Origin: CAWJMF01 sp963843945
GTDB lineage: Bacteria > Vulcanimicrobiota > Vulcanimicrobiia > Vulcanimicrobiales > Vulcanimicrobiaceae
Reading direction: 5' to 3'
Length of the DNA stretch: 64,000 bases
NCBI GenBank assembly: GCA_963843945.1
Contig: CAWJMF010000006.1
Span: forward strand, 620,001 to 684,000
This document shows, in pieces, positions 6,217 through 15,566 of this stretch. Numbering within the stretch: position 1 is the stretch's first letter; each line of letters starts with the position of its first letter. The notes under the pieces were generated by a model. That model saw nothing but the letters and a program-made list of their open reading frames with translations. It made no database searches and had not been told where the DNA came from. Made by a program: the position numbers and the translations under genes.

Positions 6217-9132
6217 TCAAGAACGCAGAGCTGAGGCGAGGACGCGCACGACGTGAACGGCTTCGCGCTGCGCGCCGTCGTGGACTTGATGACGGCAGCT
6301 CGCGCCGTCGGCTACAACGATCGTCGAATCGTCCGCTGCACGTACGGCGGGCAACAACTTCAGCTCGGCCATTTGCATTGACGCGTCGTAGTGCTCGGCT
6401 TCGTAGCCGAAGGTGCCCGCCATGCCGCAACAGCTCGAATCGATGACGTCGACCGACAGCTCGGGGATCAGTCCGAGGACGCGCTGGACGGAGGACATGG
6501 CGCCGAACGCTTTCTGATGGCAGTGCCCGTGAACGGCCGCTCGCTGCAGCCCGCCGCCAAGTGGCTGCAACTCGAGACGGAGGCGATCGGCGGCGTGCTC
6601 GCCAGCCAGGAATTCCTCGAGCAAGAAACTCCGCTCGGCGAGCAACTCGGTTTGCGCGCCGGGAAGTAAAGACAACGCCTCGTCGCGGAACGTGAGCAGG
6701 CACGACGGCTCGAGCCCGACGATTGGCGTCCCGGCTTCGATGAAGGGACGCAGCGCGTCGAGCGTCCGGCACATCTCGCTTCGTGCCTCATCAACGAGAC
6801 CGGATGACAGGAACGTGCGCCCGCAGCACAGCGGCCGGCCGCGCACGCGGGGCAAAATCACGTTGTAGCCCGCGGCGCGCAGCACGTCGAGCGCTGCTTG
6901 CACGTTCGCGGGCTCAAAATATCGGTTGAACGTGTCGACGAACAGCACGACGTCGCTTCCGCCCTCCGCACTCGCCCCGTCGAGGGGACCCTCGACGCCC
7001 GCGGCTTCGGTTGCGGCTGATCCGCCTTCGTCAGAGACGTCCCGGTGCCAGACCGGCAGACTGCGCCGCGAGCTAAATCCCGACAACCCCTCACTCAAGC
7101 GGCGCAGCGGCGCGATGCCGGCAGCCGCGTTCGCGAGCGAGGCGAAACGGCTGACAAACGGCGCGTAGCGCGGCAGATACGCGACGAGCCGGTCCTTGAG
7201 GCGCAAGCCGTGCTTGCGACGATAGTGTGCGAGGAACTCGACCTTCATCTTCGCCATATCGACGCCGGTCGGACACTCGCGCCGGCATGCCTTGCAGGCG
7301 ACGCACAGGTCGAACGTCGCGTACATGTCGTCCGAGGTCAGCGCGTCCGGGCCGAGCTGCCCGCTCAGCGCCAGCCGCAGCGTATTCGCGCGGCCGCGCG
7401 TGGAGTGCTCCTCGTCCTTCGTCACCATGTACGACGGACACATCACGCCGTCGTCCTTGCGGCAGGCGCCGTTGTTGTTGCACATCTCGACCGCGCCGCT
7501 CAGCCCGCCCGGCCACGCGGACCAGTCGAGCGCGGTCTGCAGCTCGAGCGCCGCGTACTCCGGCTTATAGCGGAAGAGCGAACGGTCGTCCATGCGCGGC
7601 GCGCGCACGATCTTGCCGGGGTTCATCGTCCCGCCCGGATCGAAGGTATCCTTGATTTCCTCGAACGCGCGAACGAGCCGCTCGCCGAACATCTCGGCGT
7701 GAAATTCCGAGCGCAGGATGCCGTCGCCGTGCTCGCCGGAGTGCGAGCCCTTGTACCGGCGCACTAGCGCGAAGCCTTCTTCTGCGATGGCGCGAAATTT
7801 CGCGACGTCTTCGGCACGCTTCATATTGAGCACGGGGCGCACGTGCAGACAGCCGACCGAGGCGTGCGCGTACCAGGTGGCCTTCGTCCCATAGCGTTCG
7901 AACAGCTCGTTGAGATGCTTGGTAAACTCGGCCAGATCGTCGAGGCCGACGGCGCAGTCCTCGACGATCGAGACCGGCTTGCCGTCGCCCTTCATCGACG
8001 ACATGATGTCGAGGCCGGCCTTGCGGACGTTCCACATCTCCGTCTGATCGGACAGCGAGGTGAGCGGCACGACCGCGTTCGGGAAACCCAAGCTCTCCAT
8101 CATCGCTTCGAGATCGCGCAGCTTCCCGTTGAGCTCCGGAAGGTCGTCACCGGTGAACTCGACGAGCAGCAGCGCGTCGGGTTCGCCCCGCACGAACTTT
8201 TCGATCGTCGGCGCAAAGATCGGGATGTTGCGCGAGAGGTCGAGCATCGTCCGGTCGACCAGCTCGACGGCCACCGGATCCAGCGTCACCAGCCGGCGCG
8301 TCGCGTCCATCGCGGCGTAGAACGTCGGGAACTCGCAAATCCCAAGGACGCGCTGGCGCGGTATGTCGGCCAGCGCGAGTTCGATCGACGTGAAGAAAGC
8401 CAGCGTCCCCTCGGAGCCGACGAGCAGCTTGGCCAGATTGAACTCGCCGGGCGCGATCGTATCGAGATTGTAACCACCCACGCGTCGCAACAGCTTCGGG
8501 AACCGCGCCGCCACTTCGCCGGCTTCACGCACGCCGATGTTCCGAACCGCTGCAGCGAGCCGGCGAAACGCGTCGTCCGGCAACCGGTCCAAGTCCGCCG
8601 GCACATCGCCGAACCGGAAACGCTCGCCCGACGGCAGCAGCGCCTCGATCGCGCGCACGTTGTCAACCATCGTGCCGTAGCGAATCGAGCGCGCGCCCGA
8701 ACTGTTGTTGGCGGTCATGCCGCCGAGCGTGGCACGGCTCGCCGTCGACGGATCGACCGGAAAGAAGAGGCCGTCCTTCTTCAGTTGGCGGTTCAGCCGG
8801 TCGAGAACGATCCCGGGGCGCACGGTCGCCGTCTTGCGTTCCGTATCGACGGCGAGGAGCCGGTCGAGATACTTGCTCGTGTCGACGACGACGCCGTGGC
8901 CGACCGTCTGTCCGCACTGCGAGGTCCCAGCGCCGCGCGGAACGAGCGGCACGCCGGCTGCGCGGCAGGCCGCGATCGTCGCCGCTATGTCGTCGACCGA
9001 CTTCGGCAGCACCACGCCGATTGGATCGATCTGGTAGATCGAGGCATCGGTGCTGTAGCGGCCGCGCGTGAACGCGTCGAAGTGGACCTCGCCTTCGAGG
9101 TCGCGCCGGAGCTGCGCTTCGAGGGCGGTCAA
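6217..9132 (-). CDS. FAD-binding and (Fe-S)-binding oxidoreductase (D-lactate/2-hydroxyacid dehydrogenase type)
   Basis: A 971-residue fusion. The N-terminal half is a PCMH-type FAD domain (VPRGAGTSQCGQ near residue 60) followed by the FAD-oxidase C-terminal domain with GSHSGEHGDG. The middle carries a ferredoxin-type cluster motif (CVACKACRRECP near residue 610), and the C-terminal half has two CCG-type motifs (LCCGRTF and SSCCGMAG). This is the layout of the large Dld/GlcD-plus-GlcF fusions that oxidise D-lactate, D-2-hydroxyglutarate or glycolate and pass electrons to the quinone pool. It lies 7 bp from the aminotransferase gene, which suggests a glycolate/glyoxylate link. Confidence 0.9.
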   Translation of the reverse strand: MTALEAQLRRDLEGEVHFDAFTRGRYSTDASIYQIDPIGVVLPKSVDDIAATIAACRAAGVPLVPRGAGTSQCGQTVGHGVVVDTSKYLDRLLAVDTERKTATVRPGIVLDRLNRQLKKDGLFFPVDPSTASRATLGGMTANNSSGARSIRYGTMVDNVRAIEALLPSGERFRFGDVPADLDRLPDDAFRRLAAAVRNIGVREAGEVAARFPKLLRRVGGYNLDTIAPGEFNLAKLLVGSEGTLAFFTSIELALADIPRQRVLGICEFPTFYAAMDATRRLVTLDPVAVELVDRTMLDLSRNIPIFAPTIEKFVRGEPDALLLVEFTGDDLPELNGKLRDLEAMMESLGFPNAVVPLTSLSDQTEMWNVRKAGLDIMSSMKGDGKPVSIVEDCAVGLDDLAEFTKHLNELFERYGTKATWYAHASVGCLHVRPVLNMKRAEDVAKFRAIAEEGFALVRRYKGSHSGEHGDGILRSEFHAEMFGERLVRAFEEIKDTFDPGGTMNPGKIVRAPRMDDRSLFRYKPEYAALELQTALDWSAWPGGLSGAVEMCNNNGACRKDDGVMCPSYMVTKDEEHSTRGRANTLRLALSGQLGPDALTSDDMYATFDLCVACKACRRECPTGVDMAKMKVEFLAHYRRKHGLRLKDRLVAYLPRYAPFVSRFASLANAAAGIAPLRRLSEGLSGFSSRRSLPVWHRDVSDEGGSAATEAAGVEGPLDGASAEGGSDVVLFVDTFNRYFEPANVQAALDVLRAAGYNVILPRVRGRPLCCGRTFLSSGLVDEARSEMCRTLDALRPFIEAGTPIVGLEPSCLLTFRDEALSLLPGAQTELLAERSFLLEEFLAGEHAADRLRLELQPLGGGLQRAAVHGHCHQKAFGAMSSVQRVLGLIPELSVDVIDSSCCGMAGTFGYEAEHYDASMQMAELKLLPAVRAADDSTIVVADGASCRHQVHDGAQREAVHVVRVLASALRS

Positions 9133-9139
9133 GCCGGGC

Positions 9140-10336
9140 TTACGCGCCGACCAATTCCGAAGTCTTCCCGGCCGCCGCGCTGCTCAAAAATGCGAGCGCC
9201 GGAGAAACGCCGTCGCCGTGCGGGATGCCTTCCAGCTCGAGCCCCATCTGCACGCCGGACAACGTGCCGGCGAGCATCAAGTCGTTGAAGTCGCCGAGGT
9301 GCCCGATGCGGAAGACGCGGCCCTTCACGCGCCCGAGCCCCATTCCGAGCGAGAGATCGAAGTGCTTGAGGATCGTCGCGCGCAGCTTATCGGCATCGTA
9401 CGCTTCCGGCAGCAGCACGGCCGTCAGCGAACTCGAATACTCGCGCGGATCGAGGCCCAGCACTTCCAGGCCCCAACCGCTCACCGCGCGCCGCGTCGCC
9501 TCGCCGAAGCGCGCGTGCCGCGCGAAGACCGCCGGCAAACCTTCCTCGTGCAGCATCTCGATCGATTCGCGCAAGCCGTACAGCATGTTCGTCGGTGGCG
9601 TGTACGGCCAGAAGCCGGCCTCGTTCGCCTTGAGGATCGCGTCCCAGCCCCAATACGCGCGTGCGAAGCGCGAACGCTCGGCGGCTTGCCGCGCTTTTCG
9701 CGAGACCGCGTTGAAGCCGAGGCCGGGCGGCAGCATCAAGCCCTTTTGCGAGCCGCCGACGCTCACGTCGACGCCCCACTCGTCGTGCCGGTAATCTATC
9801 GAAGCGAGCGACGAAATCGTATCGACCATGAAGAGCGCGGGATGTCCCGCGCGGTCGATCGCAGCGCGAATCTCGGGAATGCGGCTCACGACGGCGGTCG
9901 ACGTCTCGTTGTGCACGACGAGCACGGCTTTAATCGCCTGCCGCGAATCGGCGCGCAAGAGACGCTCGACTTCGGCCGGATCGACGCCGTGCCGCCAGTC
10001 GCCCGGAATGAAATCGACCTCGAGTCCGAGCCGTCCCGCCATTTCGCGCCAAAGCGTCCCGAACTGCCCCGTCTCGAACATCAGAACGCGGTCGCCAGGC
10101 GAAAGCGTGTTGACGAGCGCCGCTTCCCAGGCGCCGGTCCCGGAGGACGGATAGATGACGACCGGCTCGCTGGTCTTGAAGATCGTCTTGATCCCGGCCA
10201 GCACCTCGAGCGCGAGTGCGGCGAACTCCGGCCCGCGGTGATCGATTGTCGGCCGGTCCATCGCGCGCAGAACGCGATCGGGAACGTTCGTTGGACCGGG
10301 AACCTGCAAGAAGTGACGTCCGCTGCGGTTTGGCAT
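9140..10336 (-). CDS. Alanine/serine-glyoxylate aminotransferase family protein (class V PLP)
   Basis: A 398-residue fold-type I PLP enzyme. The N-terminus FLQVPGPTNVPDRVLRAM, the VHNETSTAVV segment, VDTISSLAS and the PLP lysine in GGSQKGLMLPPG (Lys198) are all diagnostic of serine-glyoxylate/alanine-glyoxylate aminotransferase. It would convert glyoxylate to glycine using serine or alanine as donor. The gene is immediately upstream of, and cotranscribed with, the FAD/Fe-S dehydrogenase, which could supply glyoxylate from glycolate. Aspartate- or phosphonopyruvate-type relatives are less likely. Confidence 0.88.
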   Translation of the reverse strand: MPNRSGRHFLQVPGPTNVPDRVLRAMDRPTIDHRGPEFAALALEVLAGIKTIFKTSEPVVIYPSSGTGAWEAALVNTLSPGDRVLMFETGQFGTLWREMAGRLGLEVDFIPGDWRHGVDPAEVERLLRADSRQAIKAVLVVHNETSTAVVSRIPEIRAAIDRAGHPALFMVDTISSLASIDYRHDEWGVDVSVGGSQKGLMLPPGLGFNAVSRKARQAAERSRFARAYWGWDAILKANEAGFWPYTPPTNMLYGLRESIEMLHEEGLPAVFARHARFGEATRRAVSGWGLEVLGLDPREYSSSLTAVLLPEAYDADKLRATILKHFDLSLGMGLGRVKGRVFRIGHLGDFNDLMLAGTLSGVQMGLELEGIPHGDGVSPALAFLSSAAAGKTSELVGA

Positions 10337-10431
10337 TTGCGCACCTCGCTATTGGAGAGTCTCTTTTGAGAGTACGCGGCTTTTCGCGGTAGTCCGCTCC
10401 ATGGCGGACCGCTTCCGCAATGCCGCAATCG

Positions 10432-11046
10432 TTAGGAGCGCGCGAAGAGCACTAGCGGCAGGATATCGTGATTGTCGGCAGACCGTAGGGCTTCGATGTA
10501 TTGCGCGCGGGTTTGCCCGGCGTCAACAAGGTTTACTCGCCCCCACGAGAAGGGCGGCCGCCCGAGCCGCGCTGCGAGAAGATCTCCGACGAAGCGCGAA
10601 AAGCACCCATTTCCGTTCGGAAAAGGGTGAATGGCAACAAGGCGATGGCTGAACCGCACGGCGATTTCGTCAGGCGAATAGGTAGCGTGTTCGACCCAGT
10701 AGCGTGCGTCGTCGACGGCTTGCTGTACCTCCGGGGCGATCCGGTGTGCATCAACGCCGATATTGCGGGCAGTCGTACGGTACTGACCCGCCCAGCGCCA
10801 TACGTCGCCGAACATGCGTCGATGGAGTTCGCTCAGGAACTCCCTATCCAGGACATCGCGCTTGCGGGCATCGGTCCAGCGTAAAGCCGCGCCGATGTTG
10901 ATCTGTTCGGCTTCATTCAACTCGTGCCGTAGCGTGATGTAGGACGGGATGAGCTGTTCGCGCTCCTCGGCGGTGAGCGGCGTGTTCGCGCCATCGTCAG
11001 GATCGAAAAGACAGATCAGGCACGATGATCCCGTTCGTCGTCCCAC
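10432..11046 (-). CDS. Fic domain protein, mobile mystery protein B
   Basis: A 204-residue Fic/Doc-fold protein with the mobile-mystery-protein-B signature (DPDDGANTPL...HELNEAEQINI). The Fic motif reads HPFPNGNGCFSR (His140-Arg151). Compared with the AMPylator consensus HPFx(D/E)GNGRxxR, the acidic residue is Asn and the first Arg is Cys, so canonical AMP transfer may be impaired or changed. It overlaps mobile mystery protein A by about 30 bp and the two always travel as a pair on mobile or accessory DNA. The pairing suggests a toxin-antitoxin-like or regulatory unit, but this is not established. Confidence 0.85.
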   Translation of the reverse strand: MGRRTGSSCLICLFDPDDGANTPLTAEEREQLIPSYITLRHELNEAEQINIGAALRWTDARKRDVLDREFLSELHRRMFGDVWRWAGQYRTTARNIGVDAHRIAPEVQQAVDDARYWVEHATYSPDEIAVRFSHRLVAIHPFPNGNGCFSRFVGDLLAARLGRPPFSWGRVNLVDAGQTRAQYIEALRSADNHDILPLVLFARS

Positions 11047-11495
11047 AAGCCCCGTAGCGATCCGGATAGGATACGGTTGACCGCGCGCTGCTCTTCGGCA
11101 TCGAGATCGGACTTGAGGAGTGCCTGATTTTCAAGGCGCATCGTGTGGTCGAGACGCAACCTGGCCTTCCGCGCTTTTTGCATCGCGCGCTCGCGCAGTA
11201 TGTCGTCGAGCGGCTCAATCGGCACGAAGGCGTAGACGAAGGCACAGTTCATCGCTGCCGCGGCCTGCCGCAGCGTCCTCAATGTCGTCGCACCGGTAAC
11301 TTCGGCTTTCTCAATGACCGGGATACGCGAGGGTGCGACGCCCATACGAGCGGCAAGTTGGCGAGCAGTCATGCCGAGGGACTCCCGAATTGCCTTGATC
11401 CAGCCTTTTGGGGGAGCGACAAGGGTCATCTCTCGAAGCGGCGCGAGGCGCCGTTCCAATTGGTTCCGGGCGAGGGTCGCCTGAGTATTGTTCAT
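11016..11495 (-). CDS. XRE-type regulator, mobile mystery protein A
   Basis: A 159-residue protein with a central helix-turn-helix (ESLGMTARQLAARMGVAPSRIPVIEKAE) and the C-terminal stretch of mobile mystery protein A (AAMNCAFVYAFVPIEPLDDILRERA, given here in parts). I chose ATG 11495 (MNNTQ) because the in-frame starts further upstream fall in the AT-rich operator-like DNA. It precedes the Fic gene and probably represses the pair from the repeats just upstream. Confidence 0.85.
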   Translation of the reverse strand: MNNTQATLARNQLERRLAPLREMTLVAPPKGWIKAIRESLGMTARQLAARMGVAPSRIPVIEKAEVTGATTLRTLRQAAAAMNCAFVYAFVPIEPLDDILRERAMQKARKARLRLDHTMRLENQALLKSDLDAEEQRAVNRILSGSLRGLWDDERDHRA

Positions 11496-11580
11496 AAAGA
11501 TGTGTCCGATCCGCATCAAATTTACCACATTTATATGAACAAAACTACCTCTTAGCGACACATTTATGATCATTTTTGTG
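11488..11580. promoter_or_regulatory. AT-rich repeat region, likely operator/promoter of the mystery A/B pair
   Basis: This is a marked AT-rich island in very GC-rich surroundings. CACATTTAT occurs twice (about 11527 and 11558), and TTGTTCATAAA at the mystery-A start codon is nearly mirrored by TTTATATGAACAA at 11530-11542. Such repeats fit binding by the adjacent XRE-type protein. Confidence 0.45.
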
Positions 11581-11607
11581 GACGACGGCGCCCGTTCAGC
11601 AGCCTAG

Positions 11608-12927
11608 ATGGCGTGCCCGGCCGCTCTCCAGTCGCTCTCCCCCAGTGCGCTCCAGATCCAGCCAAAAGAGGCGGCGACCCGCAATGCGGAACCGAGCGGC
11701 ATGGCGTCACCGACGAAGCCCGTGCCCGTGCTCGCAACATTTGCGAAGGGCTTCCGTTTCGACTCGTCCGACGTCGCCTGGGCGCGCGAAACGAATTGGT
11801 ACGCGCAAACCCCGCTCGCCCAGCTCGGCAGCTTTTCGTACAGCGCTTACACGGTGCTGCGCTACGAGCAGGCCGAGGCGCTCATGGCCGACGAGCGCCT
11901 TTCGCAATTCAGCCGCTACCTCACCTACGTACGCTTCTTCTTCACCGGACCGGTCGCGAAGTGGTGGAAGGGGCTGATGCTCAACGACAACGGCCTCGAA
12001 CACGCGCGGCTGCGCCGGCTCACGCAAGCCGCGATCGTGCCGCACGACGTGCAGGCGTTGCGTCCCACCATGCGCCGCATCGCGCACAAGCTCGTCGACG
12101 ACTTCGACCCAAGCGGCGAGTGCGAGTTCGTCTCCGCTTTCGCGTTGCCGTTTCCGCTCGCGATCTGGAACGAGTGGCTCGGCATCCCGGAAGATCAGCG
12201 TTGGGAGTTCGCGCGCAGCATCGCCACGCTCGGCCAAATGTTCGTTCCGCAAACCGGTTCGCACGCTGCGATTCAGCGGGCGCTCGCCAGCGCAACCAAG
12301 ATCGCGAGCGAAACGATCGCAACGCGGCGCCGCGCACCCGGCGACGACCTGATCTCGCGCCTCATCGCGGTCAACCTCGACGGCGACCGGCTCGACGACG
12401 CGGAGCTTTGCACCGCCGTCGTCGGCTTGCCCTTCGCCGACAGCTGCCGCTACCAGCTCGCGCTCGGATTCGCCGCCTTCGTCGACCACCCGCATCAACT
12501 CGCCCTGCTGACGCAGCGGCCGGAACTTGCGCACTCCGCCGTCACCGAAGTGCTGCGTTGGGCTCCGGCAATCTGCGCGGTTTCACGAATCGCTTGGCAA
12601 CCTGTCGACTATGAAGATTTGCACCTGCCCTGGGGCACGCTGCTCACGATCGGCATCGCATCCGCGAACCGCGACCGCCGGGTCTTCGGCGACGCGCCGT
12701 TCGATATCGAAGCCGAGCGACCGAAACCGCCGCTCACCCTCGGGCACGGGCCGCACGCGTGCCTCGGCTACCAGTTCGCGCACGTCGAGATGGAAGAGGC
12801 GTTCCGCGTACTTGCCGAGCGATTGCGGGACGTGCGGCCCAACGGCGCGCCCGTCTGGATCACGCAGCTCGACTTGTGCGGCGCGGAGAGTCTGCCGATC
12901 CGATTCGAGCGGAGGGCACGCGCATAA
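11608..12927 (+). CDS. Cytochrome P450
   Basis: A 439-residue P450. The K-helix ExxR is Glu314-Arg317 (TEVLR), and the heme loop is TLGHGPHACLGYQFA with Cys385 as thiolate ligand. The C-helix HxxxR is present (EHARLRR). The I-helix reads VGLPFADSCRYQ where AGxDT is expected, so Ala-Gly is replaced and the acid-alcohol pair becomes Asp-Ser. That suggests altered oxygen activation or a substrate that supplies its own oxygen. The start may instead be ATG 11701. There is no dedicated ferredoxin or reductase nearby. The following cyclase gene probably begins inside its 3' end. Confidence 0.88.
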   Translation: MACPAALQSLSPSALQIQPKEAATRNAEPSGMASPTKPVPVLATFAKGFRFDSSDVAWARETNWYAQTPLAQLGSFSYSAYTVLRYEQAEALMADERLSQFSRYLTYVRFFFTGPVAKWWKGLMLNDNGLEHARLRRLTQAAIVPHDVQALRPTMRRIAHKLVDDFDPSGECEFVSAFALPFPLAIWNEWLGIPEDQRWEFARSIATLGQMFVPQTGSHAAIQRALASATKIASETIATRRRAPGDDLISRLIAVNLDGDRLDDAELCTAVVGLPFADSCRYQLALGFAAFVDHPHQLALLTQRPELAHSAVTEVLRWAPAICAVSRIAWQPVDYEDLHLPWGTLLTIGIASANRDRRVFGDAPFDIEAERPKPPLTLGHGPHACLGYQFAHVEMEEAFRVLAERLRDVRPNGAPVWITQLDLCGAESLPIRFERRARA

Positions 12928-15236
12928 CCGCGCCCGCCAAGACCGCGCAGCCGACCGGCACGGTCACCTTCCTGTTCACCGATATCGAAGGCAGCACGAC
13001 GCGCTGGGATCGTACCCCCGGTCCGATGAGCGACGCGCTGCGGCAACACGACGAGATCTTGCGGCACGCGGTGGAAGCCTGCGGCGGGCGCGTGTTCAAG
13101 ACGATCGGCGACGCCTTTTGCGCCGTCTTCGCGCGCTCGGACGAAGCCATCGAAGCCGCCGTGCGCGCGCAGCGCGAACTCGCCGCCGCCGATTTTGCGA
13201 CGGTCGGCGAGCTGCGGGTTCGCATGGCCGTGCATACCGGTGCGTGCGACGAGCGCGACGGCGATTTCTTCGGACCACCGCTCAATCGCGTCGCTCGGCT
13301 GCTCGCGATTGCCCACGGCGGCCAGATTCTGCTCTCCGGCGTCACCTTCGAACTTACCCGCGGCGCGATGCCGCCCGGCGCGACGGTGCTCGACCTCGGC
13401 GCGCACCGCCTCAAGGATCTCGAGCGGACCGAGCGCGTGTATCAAGTCGTCGCGCCGGGTTTAGCGTCGGAGTTCCCGTCGCTGCGTTCGGAGGCGACCC
13501 AGAGCACGAACCTGCCGTTGTCGCCGGCTTCGATCGTCGGCCGCGATAAAGATCTCGAACTCGTCTGCCGCTTGACGCGCGAGGGCCGCTTCGTGACGCT
13601 GTGCGGACTCGGCGGCGTCGGCAAGACGCGGCTCGCGCTCGAAGCGGCGCGCTCGCTCTCGGAAGACTTCCCCGATGGGACGTGGCTCGTCGAACTGGCG
13701 CCGGTCACCGAACCCGCGCTCGTCTCGGCGCGCGTCGGCGCCGTCTTCGGCATGCGCGAGCAAGTCGGCACGTCGGCCAGCGACGCCTGGATCACCGCGC
13801 TGCACGACAAAGCGGCACTGCTCGTCCTCGACAACTGCGAGCACGTACTCGACGCGGCCGCGGCGGTCGTCTCGAAGCTGCTGCACGCCTGCCCGCACTT
13901 GCACGTCCTTGCGACGAGCCGCGAACCGCTGCGCATGCAAGGCGAACATCTCGTCCGCCTCGCACCGCTCGCGGTGCCGAAAGATGAAGCGCAGCTCCCC
14001 TCGCTCGAGCAGCTGCGCCATTCGCCGGCCGTCCAGCTGTTTCTGGAACGCGCGGAACGCTCGTCGACGTTCGACGAGACCCATCTCGGCGACGATCGCT
14101 CGCGTGCCGCGCTCGTCACGATCTGCCGGCGGCTCGACGGAATTCCGCTCGCGCTCGAACTCGCTGCCGCTCGGGCGCGCACGCTGGGACTGCCGGCGCT
14201 CGCGCAACGGCTCGACGACCGCTTTCGCCTCCTCGCCGGCGGCGACCGCACCGCCTTGCCACGGCAGCAAACGTTGCGCGCCGCGCTCGACTGGAGCTTC
14301 GAACTGCTGGATGAGACCGAACGCCGCGTCCTCTCGCGGCTTTCGATCTTCGCCGGCAGCTTCACGCTGGAAGCCGCGCAGGACGTCTGCTCGGACGACA
14401 CGATCGGCGAGTGGGACGTGGTCGACGCGCTGGCCTCGCTGGTCGACAAGTCGCTCGTCGGTGCGGACACGCAGGGCGGCCTGTCGCGCTACAGCATGCT
14501 CGAGACGCCACGCGCCTACGCGCGCGAGCGGCTCGTCGCGAGCGGCGAACGCGCGGCAGTCGCACGACGCCATCTCGCTTACTATCAAGCACGCTTCGAG
14601 CGCTTCCTCAAAAAGGCCGATGCCGAAAGCGACACGCCGGCGCAACTCGAGGCCGATCTCGACAACTCGCGTGCCGCCCTCGATTGGGCCTTCGGCGAGG
14701 GGGCCGAACCACTGCTCGGTGCCGCTTTCGCGCGAACGCTGAACTTCGTGTTCGAAGCGCTCTCGCTCTACCACGAGGGTCTGACCTGGCTCGATCGTGC
14801 CGTCGCCGCGCTACCCGCGGATTCGGACAAAGGCCTCGAAGCCTCGCTCTTGCTCGCGATCGCGAAGTTTCACTCGTACATCGGTTCGCCGATCGGTTCG
14901 TTCACGGCAGCCGAACGCGCGGCGACGCTGTTTCGGGAGCTCGGGAAACCCAAGCAGTTGGCCGGCGCGCTCGGCTTCATGGCCTTTGCCAGCTACTACC
15001 TGGACAAACGCGCGGAAGGGCTGCACCTGACCGAAGAGGCACTCGCGATCGCGCGCAAGATGGGCGACCCGGCACTCCTCGGCTGGGTGCTATGCGTCGT
15101 TGCGGTTTGCACCGATCCCACGGAGGCGGAGCATCGGCGCGAGCTGCTGCAGGAGGCGCTCGAGTGCTACAAGCCGCGGGCGACGCTACGAGAAAACATC
15201 GAAGCGAGAATCGACCGCTTTCCGCCACTGCTATGA
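12876..15236 (+). CDS. Class III adenylate/guanylate cyclase domain fused to NB-ARC-type ATPase, C-terminus probably truncated
   Basis: The protein is about 786 residues from GTG 12876. The cyclase homology domain opens with VTFLFTDIEGSTTRWD (first metal Asp) and has FKTIGDAFCAVF (second metal Asp). A P-loop ATPase follows (GLGGVGKTRLALEAA; LLVLDNCEH as Walker B), then winged-helix and TPR-like repeats. This is the SARP/MalT-like STAND architecture with a cyclase in place of a DNA-binding head. The start is unsure; the P450 overlap is 52 bp. The TPR region stops after only a few repeats with an unrelated-looking tail (from about 15,170), exactly where base composition changes. Confidence 0.82.
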   Translation: MRRGESADPIRAEGTRITAPAKTAQPTGTVTFLFTDIEGSTTRWDRTPGPMSDALRQHDEILRHAVEACGGRVFKTIGDAFCAVFARSDEAIEAAVRAQRELAAADFATVGELRVRMAVHTGACDERDGDFFGPPLNRVARLLAIAHGGQILLSGVTFELTRGAMPPGATVLDLGAHRLKDLERTERVYQVVAPGLASEFPSLRSEATQSTNLPLSPASIVGRDKDLELVCRLTREGRFVTLCGLGGVGKTRLALEAARSLSEDFPDGTWLVELAPVTEPALVSARVGAVFGMREQVGTSASDAWITALHDKAALLVLDNCEHVLDAAAAVVSKLLHACPHLHVLATSREPLRMQGEHLVRLAPLAVPKDEAQLPSLEQLRHSPAVQLFLERAERSSTFDETHLGDDRSRAALVTICRRLDGIPLALELAAARARTLGLPALAQRLDDRFRLLAGGDRTALPRQQTLRAALDWSFELLDETERRVLSRLSIFAGSFTLEAAQDVCSDDTIGEWDVVDALASLVDKSLVGADTQGGLSRYSMLETPRAYARERLVASGERAAVARRHLAYYQARFERFLKKADAESDTPAQLEADLDNSRAALDWAFGEGAEPLLGAAFARTLNFVFEALSLYHEGLTWLDRAVAALPADSDKGLEASLLLAIAKFHSYIGSPIGSFTAAERAATLFRELGKPKQLAGALGFMAFASYYLDKRAEGLHLTEEALAIARKMGDPALLGWVLCVVAVCTDPTEAEHRRELLQEALECYKPRATLRENIEARIDRFPPLL

Positions 15237-15566
15237 TCGGCCAGCAAGCGTCGCTGCGCCGAAAAGGCGCACTTGGCAATCGAGGTGACCATGAGCGGGC
15301 TAACGGAGACCGTCCTCAAGTCGCCGATCTTCAGCACTTCGGCGGCAATCTGTCGCGTGGGATCAGCCGTTTTGATTTTGTAGATGCCGCCGCCATTCCC
15401 TGTCGGAGGGAGGCGGTTTCCTTCGTGAGGCAGATCCAGTATCCGGCAAGGTCACTAATTAACAACGAATATGCGATAAATCGACCGAACGACTGCGCCA
15501 CCCTCGGCGGAGCGCCCCGCCTCAAAAAATCGGTGATGACCGGGTGATCGATGCTCGCGCATCGGT
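15237..15566. other. Gene-poor stretch at composition change
   Basis: No convincing gene is seen. A 30-codon frame starts at ATG 15291 (MSGLTETVLKSPIF) but resembles nothing I know. GC falls and AT-rich runs appear (TAATTAACAACGAATATGCG near 15,460), unlike the preceding 15 kb. The boundary between the two parts of the window lies here or slightly before. Confidence 0.5.
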
